Assembly: GCA_964561145.1 (NCBI GenBank)
Contig: CAZLNZ010000014.1
Span: 1 to 64,000, forward strand
Direction of reading: 5' to 3'
Origin: RUG14300 sp964561145
GTDB taxonomy: Bacteria; Bacillota; Clostridia; Christensenellales; CAG-1252
Length of the DNA stretch: 64,000 nt
Of this stretch, positions 14,323 to 23,979 are shown piece after piece. The stretch's first letter is position 1. Every line of letters begins with the position of its first letter. The notes under the pieces were generated by a model. It did no database searches. It was not told the origin of the DNA and saw only the letters and a list, made by a program, of their open reading frames with translations. The translations under genes and the position numbers were made by a program.

Positions 14323-15211
14323 TTGTTATTCTGTCCAATATTATTTGTAAATTATTTTGAGATGAAAAATCCAACCAAGTTGCACCTTTATAATACCTTC
14401 TAAACCAAGTCAACTGTCTTTTGGCATAATTCCTAGACTTTTGCTTGATTAGATTGATTAGTTCATCATAACTTATTTTACCTTGTATGTAATTATAGGT
14501 TTCTTTATAGGAGATTGCACCAAAGGATTGAGTTTTATCCGTTGCACCGATATTAATAAGTTGTTTCACTTCGTTAATTAAGCCGTTTTCCATCATAGAA
14601 TCTACTCGTTCATTGATTCTTTCATATAATAACGCCCTATCACCCGATATGACGTAAATATCGGCATCCAGACGCTTGATTTGCATTTCATCGACCGTTG
14701 AATCATATCCGCTTAAAACAATCTCTATTGCCCTAATAACTCGTTTCCTATCGTTTATACTTAATTCAGCCGCTCTACTCGGGTTAATCTCTTCTAACCA
14801 AGAATGTAATTCCGCATTATTTAAAGACTCCGCTTTACCACGTACATCCGCTCTTAACTTTGGGTCATACTCAGCAAAGCTCATATTAAAAAGAATCGAA
14901 TTAATATATAACCCTGTTCCTCCGACAATAATCGGAATTTTATTCTCGCTTTGAAGTTTGTATATAAGTTCCAAACAACGATCTCTATATTCGCAGACGG
15001 TGAAATTATCAAGAGGCGAGACGATATCTAATAAATGGTGTTTTACGCCCTCCATCTCATCAAAGGTAACTTTAGCCGTACCAATATCCATACCTTTGTA
15101 TATTTGCATGCTATCGGCTGAAATTATTTCTCCGTTAATCGCTTTAGCAAGCTTTACGCTTAATGATGTTTTACCGCTAGCAGTCGGTCCTGTAATTATT
15201 ATCGGTTTCAT
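14300..15211 (-). CDS. miaA: tRNA dimethylallyltransferase MiaA
   Basis: A 303-aa enzyme that transfers the dimethylallyl group to A37 of tRNAs reading UNN codons, giving the i6A that MiaB then methylthiolates. Seen: the P-loop GPTASGKTS at residues 8-16, ISADSMQIYKGMDIGTAK, the VGGTGLYINS segment and the C-terminal KRQLTWFRR motif. The start overlaps the mutL stop by 4 bp (ATGA), implying coupled translation. Being next to mutL, mutS and miaB fits the pathway and the usual Firmicutes order. Confidence 0.96.
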   Translation of the reverse strand: MKPIIITGPTASGKTSLSVKLAKAINGEIISADSMQIYKGMDIGTAKVTFDEMEGVKHHLLDIVSPLDNFTVCEYRDRCLELIYKLQSENKIPIIVGGTGLYINSILFNMSFAEYDPKLRADVRGKAESLNNAELHSWLEEINPSRAAELSINDRKRVIRAIEIVLSGYDSTVDEMQIKRLDADIYVISGDRALLYERINERVDSMMENGLINEVKQLINIGATDKTQSFGAISYKETYNYIQGKISYDELINLIKQKSRNYAKRQLTWFRRYYKGATWLDFSSQNNLQIILDRITNECENNN

Positions 15212-17148
15212 ACAATACGTAAAAAGAGTTTTTCAATTTCTTTTTTAGTGTATACCAGATAAGCCGGTCTTCCATGGGGGCATTTGGGGTATATCCCTTT
15301 TTTAAATACACATCTTAAAAATAGTTCAATGCCTTTTTCATCAAGGGGCGTATTTCCTCTAATAGATGCATGGCAGGCTGTATACATAAGTTTTTCTTTT
15401 ATCGGAAGGTCTACATCTTCATCGGATACAAAAGAAACAACAAGCCTTTCAAGATCGGAATCGGATAAAATTGCAGGAAGGGATAAAAGCTCGTACTTTG
15501 TATCACTTACACGCTTAATATCAAAACCGATTCCAACGAGTTGTGTCAGTCTTTCATCTTCTATTTCTTCATTTGAAGCTAATGAGAATTCAAAAGGTAC
15601 GAGTAACGGTTGAATAACTAACTCGCCCTTCTCGATTTGTTCTTTAAGCCTTAGATAATTTACAAATTCACAGGCGGCATGTTGATCTATCAAGATAGCT
15701 TTTTCTTCAAATTCTAAAATTATGTATGTAGAAAAAAGTTGCCCGACTATTTTAAAATTAACACCGGATTTACAGTCATTATCAAACAAGGTATCTTTGG
15801 GTTCAATAAATCTTCGTGAAGACGGTTCTTCACGATGAAGTCCCGCGAGATTAACTCGATCACGCGGAATAGGCTTCGTGGTATTTTCTTCTTTTAATGA
15901 TTCTAATTCCTTTAGATAATCCATTTGCGGAGGAACAAGTGGATTTTCAATTATTTCATCTACATGTTCTTCGTCATTGTTGGAGATAACGATTTCACTT
16001 TGTTGATTCTTTGAGGTGTCCTCCGATATAAAATCTTCATTCTTTTTAACACTTAGAAGCGTACCTTTGTTATCTATAGTCGGAATATCGTTATCCGGTG
16101 TAAAAGGTTTCGACCATTCATCGGTTATTATTCCACCTAGCTCATTAACAAGCACTTTACTTTTAAGGCTGTCTTCCAAGCAGCGTTTGATATTTCTTTG
16201 GATAAAAGAAAACACCTTGCTTTGATATTCAAAACGTATTTCATTCTTTTGAGGATGTACGTTAACATCGATTTCTTGAGGTTTAAGTTTCAAGCAAAGC
16301 ACCGCCAAAGGGTAGCTTCTTTTAACAAAATAATCCGTGTAGGAATTGTTCAAGGCGGTCACCAAGCTTACGCTAGTTACAACACGACCATTAACAATAA
16401 AGGTTTGATAGGATCTTGTCGGTTTGGGATAATTTGTATTCGAAACAAAACCAAATAACTGCATTCCGTATTCTTCGGCATTTATTTCAAGAAGATTATC
16501 AAGAATGTCATCTCCATATACAACTGCCAAGGCTTCTAATAGCCCTTCACCCTTTGTGCTGATTTGAATGCCGTTTTCTGTTTCATATTCAAAAGATACG
16601 AAAGGATTTGAAAAACAAGCCTTTTCAATAACCGAAGTAATATCTCGCTCTTCTGTCTTAGGCTTACGCATAAACTTAAGTCTTGCGGGTGTATTGTAAA
16701 AGAGATCTCTAACAAGTACAGAGGTACCTACAGCATGCGATACAGGAATTATTTCTCCGATTTGACCCCCATCAACGGATAAAGAATATCCTGTTTTCCC
16801 TTCAACCGCTGATTCTAAAATAACCCTTGAAATCGATGCAATGCTAGCCATTGCCTCTCCTCTAAAGCCTAAACTTTGAATATGAAAAAGGTCTTCCGCC
16901 TGCGATATCTTACTTGTAGAATGCGGCAGAAAAACTTTGGTGAGCTCCGAGCACTCTATACCACTACCGTTATCGCTAACTGCAATTGATCCTAGACCGC
17001 CCTCCTCTATTTTAACATAGATTTTTGTGGCACCCGCATCAAGAGCATTTTCGATAAGCTCTTTAACAACACTAGCCGGTTTTTCAACGACTTCACCGGC
17101 CGATATCTTATTGTATACACTCTTATCTAATACATTAATCTTAGCCAT
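15208..17148 (-). CDS. mutL: DNA mismatch repair protein MutL
   Basis: A 646-aa GHKL ATPase. N-terminal motifs: ENALDAGATK (Mg/ATP), DNGSGI and TSKI, then FRGEAMASIASI, and GTSVLVRDLFYNTPARLKF. A variable acidic linker follows (about 335-440), then a C-terminal dimerisation domain with DQHAACEFVNYLR and CPHGRPAY. The first DQHA(x)2E-type motif and the CPHGRP motif suggest the endonuclease-competent MutL found in bacteria without MutH. It overlaps mutS by 8 bp. It couples MutS mismatch recognition to strand removal. Confidence 0.96.
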   Translation of the reverse strand: MAKINVLDKSVYNKISAGEVVEKPASVVKELIENALDAGATKIYVKIEEGGLGSIAVSDNGSGIECSELTKVFLPHSTSKISQAEDLFHIQSLGFRGEAMASIASISRVILESAVEGKTGYSLSVDGGQIGEIIPVSHAVGTSVLVRDLFYNTPARLKFMRKPKTEERDITSVIEKACFSNPFVSFEYETENGIQISTKGEGLLEALAVVYGDDILDNLLEINAEEYGMQLFGFVSNTNYPKPTRSYQTFIVNGRVVTSVSLVTALNNSYTDYFVKRSYPLAVLCLKLKPQEIDVNVHPQKNEIRFEYQSKVFSFIQRNIKRCLEDSLKSKVLVNELGGIITDEWSKPFTPDNDIPTIDNKGTLLSVKKNEDFISEDTSKNQQSEIVISNNDEEHVDEIIENPLVPPQMDYLKELESLKEENTTKPIPRDRVNLAGLHREEPSSRRFIEPKDTLFDNDCKSGVNFKIVGQLFSTYIILEFEEKAILIDQHAACEFVNYLRLKEQIEKGELVIQPLLVPFEFSLASNEEIEDERLTQLVGIGFDIKRVSDTKYELLSLPAILSDSDLERLVVSFVSDEDVDLPIKEKLMYTACHASIRGNTPLDEKGIELFLRCVFKKGIYPKCPHGRPAYLVYTKKEIEKLFLRIV

Positions 17149-19756
17149 TTTTTGCCCTCTTAGTTAAATCTGCAAGGATAACCAATGCTTGCATAGGAGT
17201 AATGTTGTCAACATTGGTTTCTTTTAATTCGTTGAATATTGTATTTGCCAATTCATCGGTAAAGATATCTTGTTGTTCGTGTTTAACTTCTCCCATGCTA
17301 TTTTGCAATATTCCAAGGGTATCGGCACCCTCTCTGGTGTCAAGTATTTTTGATATTTCCCTAGCCCTTTCAGTGACTTCTTTTGGAACTCCGGCAAGTG
17401 CTGCGACCTCGATTCCAAAGCTTTTGCTGGTGCCACCTCTTTGAATTCTATGGAGAAAAACGACTTTATCTTTAGATTCATCCACCAATACACGGTAATT
17501 CTTTACACCATCAAGCTTTCCTTCAAGCTCTGTTAGTTCGTGATAGTGTGTTGAAAAAAGTGTTTTGCACTTAAGTTTTTTATCAACATACTCAAGAACC
17601 GACCAAGCAATCGACAATCCGTCTTGAGTCGAAGTTCCTCGTCCGATTTCGTCTAAAATCAATAAACTGCGGCTTGTTGCGTTATTTAAAATGTTTGCAA
17701 CCTCAACCATTTCTACCATAAAGGTACTTTGTGAATTGGTAAGGTCATCACTTGCACCCACCCTAGTAAAGATTCTGTCAGTTAAAGGAATTTCAGCTTT
17801 ATCGCAAGGGACAAAGCATCCGATGTGTGCCATAAGGGTAATTAAAGCCACCTGACGCATATAAGTGCTTTTACCTGCCATATTAGGTCCCGTTATAAGC
17901 ATTGTTCTGGACTGGTCATCTATAAGACAGTCATTTGCAATAAACTTACCCATGGGCAACAGTTTTTCAACAACCGGGTGACGACCATTTACAATGTTGT
18001 ACCCCTTAACCTTCGATGATACCTTGGGCTGAACATATTTGTTATCAATGCTTACAGTTGCAAAAGATAGTAGACAATCAAGTGCCGATATCGCTTTCGA
18101 TGTTTCGATCATGCTAGCGGCATGCTCTTGAAGTTTTTCTTTGATGTAATGAAAAAGTTGGATTTCCTTTCTTATTGCTTTTTCTCTTGAACCTGTAATA
18201 CTTTCCTCTAGATCATTAAGTTTCTTTGTCTTATATCTCTCGCTATTGACCGTCGTTTGTTTTCTACGATACTCTAAAGGTACAAGATCTATGTTACTTT
18301 TCGATACCTCTATATAGTACCCGAAGACCTTATTATAACCGATTTTTAAAGTTCTAATTCCCGTTCTTATTCGTTCTTCGGATTCATAAGTTTTAATCCA
18401 GTTTGCAGAGTTTGCTTCAGCTTCACGATATTTATCAATTTCTTGATCAAAACCATCTGCAATAAAACCACCCTCAGAAATTAAAACAGGTGCATCCTCT
18501 TTTATTGCCTTGACAACAAGCTGACATATATGGCTGAAATCATATATCATATTTCTGATTTTGACAAGATTCTTATCTTTTACCCCGCTGAGCAAGCCTT
18601 TAATTACAGGCAAGGCTACAAGGCAATTTGCTATTCCGTACATATCTCTAGGGTTGACCGAACCAAAGGAAACCTTACCTGCCAAACGCTCTAAATCTCT
18701 CATATTCTGAAGAGCTAATATTAGCTCGGTTCTGAGCTTAGGATTGGCAATTAGGGTTGCAACACTTTGTAACCTTGCATTGATCTTAACCTCATCTACA
18801 AGCGGATTATCAACCCATTTCCTTAAAAGTCTTGCACCCATACTAGTGGAGGTTTTATCTAATAGCCATAAAAGAGTTCCGGTTTTTCGCCTATCTCTTA
18901 TAGTTTCGACAAGCTCTAGATTCCTTCTTGTAGAGGCATCTAAAAACATTACTTCGCCGCTTCTTTGATAATTTAGCTTGGTAAACATTGTTAGTGCTCT
19001 TTTTTGTGTATCTAAAAAATATTGTATTAAAGCACCTGCAGCGGAAACCGCAATAGGTTTATCCTCGCATTCAAATGCTTCTAGACTTGATACGTTCAAT
19101 GTTTTACATAACAAATCATATGCTGTTTTGTATCTATAAGCCCAATCGACATAGCTTTGGATTTTAAGACGATAAACCGCCTCAGGATCAATCAAACCTT
19201 TAGCCTCACTGTTTGATATGATCTCGGCAGAATGTATGCTATTCAGGGCGTTTTCCAGGTTCTTAAGGGCATTATCGCCTGTAAACTGTACAAGATTAAT
19301 TTCTCCTGTGCTTATATCAGCCCAGCATAATCCGAACCCCTGCTTGTCTTTATAAACGGAAGAAATATAGTTGTTTTTCTTATCATCAAGTATTCCCTCC
19401 TCTATTACGGTACCGGCAGTGATGACTCTAACAACGCCTCTATCGAGCATACCTTTGCTTTCTTCGGGGTTTGTAAGCTGTTCACAAATAGCAACCTTAT
19501 ACCCCTTATTGATAAGTCTGGCAATATAGTTGTCAACAGCATGATAAGGAACTCCGCACATTGGTGCACGCTTATCTAAACCGCAATCTCTTCCGGTCAA
19601 GGTTAATTCTAACTCTTTTGAGACAACAACAGCATCATCGAAAAACATTTCATAAAAATCACCAAGTCTGTACATTACAACACAGTCTTTATAATTTTCT
19701 TTTATTTCAATGTAGTGCTTCATCATAGGCGAAAGCTTAGAAACGTCTATATCCAT
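17141..19756 (-). CDS. mutS: DNA mismatch repair protein MutS
   Basis: An 871-aa MutS1 ATPase. The N-terminal mismatch-binding domain has GDFYEMF with the Phe-x-Glu pair that stacks into the mismatch. Connector, lever and clamp domains follow, then an ABC-type ATPase with TGPNMAGKSTYMRQ near residue 610, STFMVEM signature residues and LILDEIGRGTS (Walker B). I start at 19756 because GGAGG lies 6 nt upstream; an in-frame ATG seven codons earlier overlaps miaB without such a site. The gap to the miaB stop is 1 bp. Partner of MutL in the same operon. Confidence 0.96.
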   Translation of the reverse strand: MDIDVSKLSPMMKHYIEIKENYKDCVVMYRLGDFYEMFFDDAVVVSKELELTLTGRDCGLDKRAPMCGVPYHAVDNYIARLINKGYKVAICEQLTNPEESKGMLDRGVVRVITAGTVIEEGILDDKKNNYISSVYKDKQGFGLCWADISTGEINLVQFTGDNALKNLENALNSIHSAEIISNSEAKGLIDPEAVYRLKIQSYVDWAYRYKTAYDLLCKTLNVSSLEAFECEDKPIAVSAAGALIQYFLDTQKRALTMFTKLNYQRSGEVMFLDASTRRNLELVETIRDRRKTGTLLWLLDKTSTSMGARLLRKWVDNPLVDEVKINARLQSVATLIANPKLRTELILALQNMRDLERLAGKVSFGSVNPRDMYGIANCLVALPVIKGLLSGVKDKNLVKIRNMIYDFSHICQLVVKAIKEDAPVLISEGGFIADGFDQEIDKYREAEANSANWIKTYESEERIRTGIRTLKIGYNKVFGYYIEVSKSNIDLVPLEYRRKQTTVNSERYKTKKLNDLEESITGSREKAIRKEIQLFHYIKEKLQEHAASMIETSKAISALDCLLSFATVSIDNKYVQPKVSSKVKGYNIVNGRHPVVEKLLPMGKFIANDCLIDDQSRTMLITGPNMAGKSTYMRQVALITLMAHIGCFVPCDKAEIPLTDRIFTRVGASDDLTNSQSTFMVEMVEVANILNNATSRSLLILDEIGRGTSTQDGLSIAWSVLEYVDKKLKCKTLFSTHYHELTELEGKLDGVKNYRVLVDESKDKVVFLHRIQRGGTSKSFGIEVAALAGVPKEVTERAREISKILDTREGADTLGILQNSMGEVKHEQQDIFTDELANTIFNELKETNVDNITPMQALVILADLTKRAKNG

Positions 19757-19757
19757 A

Positions 19758-21059
19758 CTAATCCTCCAATTCTCCAAACAAGGATGCCGAGCGAGATTTT
19801 GTTATTCTTACCATCTTAAATTGTCCGATTAAAGAGGGCTCACCCTTAACCGTAACCAGTCTGCCACTTTCATCTCTACCGCAAACGGTGCCCTCATATT
19901 TGGGGTTAATATCCTCGATAAGCACCTCTTTAACCTTGCCAATATACTCAAGGCTTATTTCTTTAGTAATTTTATTTTGCAGTGCAACCAATTTTGTCAC
20001 TCTTTCCTTCTTCACCTTGGGATCGAGTTGAATCATGCTAGCAGCAGGTGTCCCGTTTCTAGGTGAATAAACAAAGGTAAAGGCGTTGGAAAATCTTACC
20101 TTTTCAACCAGTGATAAGGTGTCAAGATAATCCTCTTCCGTTTCGGTAGGGAATCCAACCATAATATCGGTGGTAACGCCAACATCGGGAAGTTTTTCTC
20201 TTAATTCATCGATGATTTGAAGATATTTTTCACGAGTATATTTTCTGTTCATCTCTTTAAGAACTTTCGTTGACCCCGATTGAACAGGAAGATGAACGTT
20301 ATTACAAACGTTAGGATACTTACGAATTACTTCAATTGTCTTGGAATTAAAATCCTTAGGATGAGAGGTCATAAACCTGATTCTAAACTTACCTTCGAGA
20401 CTTGCAATCTTTTCTAGAAGTTCTGCAAAGTCAACTCCGTTTTCATCAAGGTAGCTATCAACATTTTGACCTAATAAGGTTATTTCTTTATAACCCTCCT
20501 CTATCAAATTCTTACAATCGGCTACGATATCCTCACACCTTCTGCTTCTTTCTCGACCACGAACATACGGGACAATACAATATGTACAGAAATTATTGCA
20601 ACCATACATAATATTAACCCAGGCATTAGGATAACTTGTTCTGTATATCGGCAGATCTTTGTTAGGCTCCATTGTAGCATCTTTAATGCTTGTATAACGT
20701 TTCTTACTTATTTTTTGTATTGCATCTCGAAGCTCTTCAAGATTTGAGGTTCCAAGTATTATATCTATAAACGGAAATTTATTTCTTAAACGTTCTGCAG
20801 CGTCCTTTTGTTGAGTAAGACATCCGACAACTACGATGATAAGGTTTTTATTTGCCTTTTTTAATGACTTAATTGCACCTATATTACCAAAAATCCGTGC
20901 CTCTGCGGTATCTCTGATACAACATGTATTGAAAAGAATGACATCGGCTTTTTCATCTTCGTCAGTTGCAGAATACCCCAAGCTTTCCAATATACCGGCA
21001 AGCTTTTCCGATTCATGAACATTCATTTGGCACCCGTAGGTATTGATTTTGTAAAACAT
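19758..21059 (-). CDS. miaB: tRNA-2-methylthio-N6-dimethylallyladenosine synthase MiaB
   Basis: A 433-aa radical-SAM methylthiotransferase. The N-terminal UPF0004 domain begins YKINTYGCQMNVHESEKLAG with cluster cysteines near residues 10, 46 and 80. The radical-SAM motif is CNNFCTYCIVPYVRGRERSR (CxxxCxxC), and a C-terminal TRAM domain ends the protein. It adds the methylthio group to i6A37 made by MiaA, encoded two genes downstream. AAGGAAAG precedes the ATG, which is the first gene of the miaB-mutS-mutL-miaA operon. It is distinct from the MtaB paralogue at 49719. Confidence 0.96.
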   Translation of the reverse strand: MFYKINTYGCQMNVHESEKLAGILESLGYSATDEDEKADVILFNTCCIRDTAEARIFGNIGAIKSLKKANKNLIIVVVGCLTQQKDAAERLRNKFPFIDIILGTSNLEELRDAIQKISKKRYTSIKDATMEPNKDLPIYRTSYPNAWVNIMYGCNNFCTYCIVPYVRGRERSRRCEDIVADCKNLIEEGYKEITLLGQNVDSYLDENGVDFAELLEKIASLEGKFRIRFMTSHPKDFNSKTIEVIRKYPNVCNNVHLPVQSGSTKVLKEMNRKYTREKYLQIIDELREKLPDVGVTTDIMVGFPTETEEDYLDTLSLVEKVRFSNAFTFVYSPRNGTPAASMIQLDPKVKKERVTKLVALQNKITKEISLEYIGKVKEVLIEDINPKYEGTVCGRDESGRLVTVKGEPSLIGQFKMVRITKSRSASLFGELED

Positions 21060-21249
21060 ATTACACTTTCCTTTGTATTTTATATAAATATATTTTATAC
21101 TAATGAAGAGAAAAAGTAAATGCTTTTTATCTTTTTTGTTATATTTTACAAGCTTAATAAGATAGGTTATATAAAATTATCCCTTCTTAGGCAATTTTTA
21201 TTGTGATATAATAATTTTATTGACTCTTAATGTTTGATACTTAATAAAT

Positions 21250-21271
21250 AAGGGCGGAAAACCCCACCCTT
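21250..21271 (-). terminator. Possible terminator of the lipoprotein gene
   Basis: On the minus strand AAGGGTGG pairs with CCGCCCTT (one G-T pair) around a short loop, followed by an AT-rich but imperfect T tract. The gap 21060-21296 holds nothing else recognisable. Confidence 0.4.
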
Positions 21272-21296
21272 TTAGATATTGACCAACTAACTGTTA

Positions 21297-22247
21297 TTAC
21301 CACTTCTCAATATCATTTATTGTTATTTCATCCTTTTCAAATGTAATCGAGCCTTTGTAGTATTCGTTTGCAACGTAAATCGTAAACTTTGTATCACTTG
21401 CACCACCGTTAGGATCCTTTAAGTCAGTATCGGTATCACACCAAATAACAAGATTTTCATTTTCGGGTTTAGTATTGCAAGAAATAGTCGCATTTTCTAT
21501 AATAGTGAAATCCACAAAGTTATCAAGACCACCTGTGAACATAACGTTCTCTTGTAGGAATGCACATAATCCTTTTTTTGTGCCCGCATTTGTTGTAGCC
21601 CAAGATGTTGAATAAGCAGCATCAATTCTGTATATTTTTTCAACATAGAATTGTAAATTAACCAGATTATCCTTAATCTGTTTATCCATAGGATTGAATA
21701 TACCAACTCCTAATTTATTATAGTTTGGAAAATACTTACTTGCAATTTCAAATAAATCAATATTGTTAAATTCGGAAATCGTTTCGTCTCCTAGTAATAA
21801 TTCTCCTCTATCAATTTTATAATCAATCTCTTCATGGACATTAAAAACCTCGGTTATTTGTTGATTTGCATAATTTAAAATCACCTCATCTTTATCTACA
21901 ATTGAAATGGAATAATAATAATCACCATCGGCATCAATTTCAAGGTCATACAAAGACAGTCCGTTATAAAAACAATCCTCTGCATGTGAAAAACTTGAAT
22001 TCTGCATACTCTCGTCATATTCATAACGAACCCTTATATAACCGGTTTCTCCACAATACATTTCTTCCAAGTGCCATTTCTCTTTTACAGTACACTTGAA
22101 ATTTTGAACCTCGGTTAATGTTGTTTTCAGTTCATCTGTCGTCATATTTTCTGTTAATCTTATGTTAGGTAAACCGGTACATGACGTAAATATACTAATA
22201 AGACAAAAAAACATTATAAGTAATAACAAATTGAAAACTCTTTTCAT
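21297..22247 (-). CDS. Predicted surface lipoprotein (unknown)
   Basis: A 316-aa protein with a classic lipoprotein signal: MKR, a hydrophobic stretch and the lipobox IFTSC, lipidated Cys near residue 23. I place the start at 22247 because GGAGG lies 5 nt upstream; an ATG five codons earlier lacks one. The mature part has short alternating strands with many Asp/Tyr and no domain I recognise; it is probably displayed on the outer face of the membrane. It is monocistronic. Its promoter contains an eight-base G/C homopolymer in the -35/-10 spacer, so expression may switch by slippage. Confidence 0.85.
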   Translation of the reverse strand: MKRVFNLLLLIMFFCLISIFTSCTGLPNIRLTENMTTDELKTTLTEVQNFKCTVKEKWHLEEMYCGETGYIRVRYEYDESMQNSSFSHAEDCFYNGLSLYDLEIDADGDYYYSISIVDKDEVILNYANQQITEVFNVHEEIDYKIDRGELLLGDETISEFNNIDLFEIASKYFPNYNKLGVGIFNPMDKQIKDNLVNLQFYVEKIYRIDAAYSTSWATTNAGTKKGLCAFLQENVMFTGGLDNFVDFTIIENATISCNTKPENENLVIWCDTDTDLKDPNGGASDTKFTIYVANEYYKGSITFEKDEITINDIEKW

Positions 22248-22275
22248 AAATTCCTCCATCAAGATTAATGTTTAC

Positions 22276-22303
22276 ATTTTAGCATGGGGGGGGTAAATGT
22301 CAA
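22276..22303 (-). promoter_or_regulatory. Lipoprotein promoter with a homopolymer in the spacer
   Basis: Minus strand: perfect TTGACA (22303-22298), a 16-nt spacer containing C8 (G8 at 22286-22293 on the plus strand), then TAAAAT (22281-22276). Gain of one base would give the optimal 17-nt spacer. The leader to the ATG at 22247 is about 20 nt and carries GGAGG. Confidence 0.7.
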
Positions 22304-22475
22304 TACATTTTTAATAAGAAAATCCAATAATTTTACTTAAAATCGGGTAACTCTTTATACGTCCTTCTTTTCAGCCTATCATAAAAATTAACCTCGTATT
22401 TTTTTTGAATCCATTTGCACCTACACCTCATTGGAGTAGTACCAAAGAGCTGTAAAATTCCAGTCTTCTCAAAAA

Positions 22476-22501
22476 AAAGCGAGGAGTTACCCTCGCCTTT
22501 T
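22476..22501 (-). terminator. pgi terminator
   Basis: GCGAGG (22479-22484) pairs with CCTCGC (22491-22496). On the minus strand it is followed by eight T. It lies 25 bp after the pgi stop codon. The 22304-22475 interval shows no gene. Confidence 0.8.
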
Positions 22502-22525
22502 TGAAATGAAAATAAATAAAGCATA

Positions 22526-23941
22526 TTAGATAATATACTTGCTCTCCTTTTTCTTAGCATTCTTAAGCTCTGCCTTCTTTTCCTCAAAGCCCTTTCTGTC
22601 AAATAAAGCAAAAGTTGCCTTTTTACCCTCTTCAACACCGGGTTGATTGAAGGTGTTGATGTTCAGCATTGCACCGGCGTAAGCAGTTTCAAGCATAAAG
22701 AACATCAATAACTCACCCAAAGTAAAAGCGTTAACTTCGGGAAGGTAAATCGTTCTATTAGCTCTATTCTTTTTGGTCAAGGCATACTCGGTTGCAATGC
22801 GCTCGTTATCGAGAAGTGTACCCATATCGTGACCGCAAAGGAAGTTTACATCAGGGAATTCGGGTAAACCTTGTGGTATTTGATATGAACTTCTAAACTT
22901 ATCAACAGCAATAAAGGTTACTACCTTATCAAAGGGTCCCTCGGTATATAGTTGAACCTGGCTATGTTGATCTGTTACACCTAGTGACTTAACAGGGGTT
23001 TGTCCTGCAAAAACGATATTACCATCGTAATCCTCTGCTTTTCCAAGGCTTTCTGCCCAAAGCTGGCAATACCAGTCGGCAATGTACTTTAAGCTATCTG
23101 CATAGGGCATCATAACAGAGATATTCTTACCTTTTTCCATGCTGATATATTGCAATAGTGCAGCACATAAGGGGGCGTTTTTACGATAATCGGGAGTGTT
23201 ACTTACCTCTTGCTCTTCTTTTGCACCGTCAAGGAATTCTTTGATATCGATTCCTAGTACTGCTGCGGGAAGAAGACCAACAGGGCAAAGCTCGGAAAAT
23301 CTTCCGCCCACACTTGAAGGAATATAGAAGGTTTTAAAGCCTTCCTTTTTAGCAAGTTTAATCAAGTTACCTTTTTCGCAGTCAGTTGTAGCTATAACGT
23401 GAGATGCAAAATCTTCCCCAAGTTCTTTCTTAAGAATATCTGTAATGATAAGATATTGACTCATTGTTTCACTTGTTGCGCCACTCTTCGTAACAATGTT
23501 GAAAATAGTCTCCTTAACATCGATAACGTCGAGCAATGCATTCATTCTTTCGGGATCTACATTATCTTCAACGTAAAACTTAGGTCCGCCTCTCTTCTCG
23601 TCCGATAACTCGTTATAACGAAGATGCTTTAATGCCTGGAATACTGCGATGGGACCAAGAGCCGAACCACCGATTCCCAAAACTACGAAAGCCTTGCAAG
23701 ACTTTCTTATCTTTTCAGCAGTTTGCAAAATATCATCGACAATTTCATCCTGGTTATAAGCAAGCTCCGTCCAGCCCATCATACCTGTGCCACGGTTTGC
23801 ATTGACATAGTTAAAAGCGTCAACGGCTTTTTGAGCATAAGAATTTAATTCTTGCTCGGAAATGCCTTGTTCTTGACCTATAAAGTCAGAGGTCATGTTG
23901 TTGTAATCAAAACGTAAATGTTGTTTTTCCATAGTTACCAT
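22526..23941 (-). CDS. pgi: Glucose-6-phosphate isomerase
   Basis: A 471-aa phosphoglucose isomerase interconverting glucose 6-phosphate and fructose 6-phosphate in glycolysis. Seen: VLGIGGSALGP, VTKSGATSETM, SVGGRFSELCPVGLLPA (PGI signature 1) and the DQHSQVQLYTEGP segment with the catalytic region. The C-terminal KKNRANRTIYLP helix includes residues of the lysine active site. Length and motifs fit the short bacterial/archaeal-type PGI of Firmicutes. Neither the first Met nor Met4 has a convincing ribosome binding site. It precedes its own terminator at 22476-22501. Confidence 0.95.
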   Translation of the reverse strand: MVTMEKQHLRFDYNNMTSDFIGQEQGISEQELNSYAQKAVDAFNYVNANRGTGMMGWTELAYNQDEIVDDILQTAEKIRKSCKAFVVLGIGGSALGPIAVFQALKHLRYNELSDEKRGGPKFYVEDNVDPERMNALLDVIDVKETIFNIVTKSGATSETMSQYLIITDILKKELGEDFASHVIATTDCEKGNLIKLAKKEGFKTFYIPSSVGGRFSELCPVGLLPAAVLGIDIKEFLDGAKEEQEVSNTPDYRKNAPLCAALLQYISMEKGKNISVMMPYADSLKYIADWYCQLWAESLGKAEDYDGNIVFAGQTPVKSLGVTDQHSQVQLYTEGPFDKVVTFIAVDKFRSSYQIPQGLPEFPDVNFLCGHDMGTLLDNERIATEYALTKKNRANRTIYLPEVNAFTLGELLMFFMLETAYAGAMLNINTFNQPGVEEGKKATFALFDRKGFEEKKAELKNAKKKESKYII

Positions 23942-23979
23942 ATTAACACGGCTTTGAATTTAGCTATGCTAACCGTGTT

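Noticed and set aside
22333..22638. 101-codon minus-strand frame overlapping the end of pgi
   Set aside because: It overlaps pgi in another frame and runs through the pgi terminator; composition is basic and low complexity.
23944..23978. Inverted repeat AACACGG/CCGTGTT just upstream of pgi
   Set aside because: Weak stem with a long loop and no T tract; not enough to call a terminator or riboswitch.
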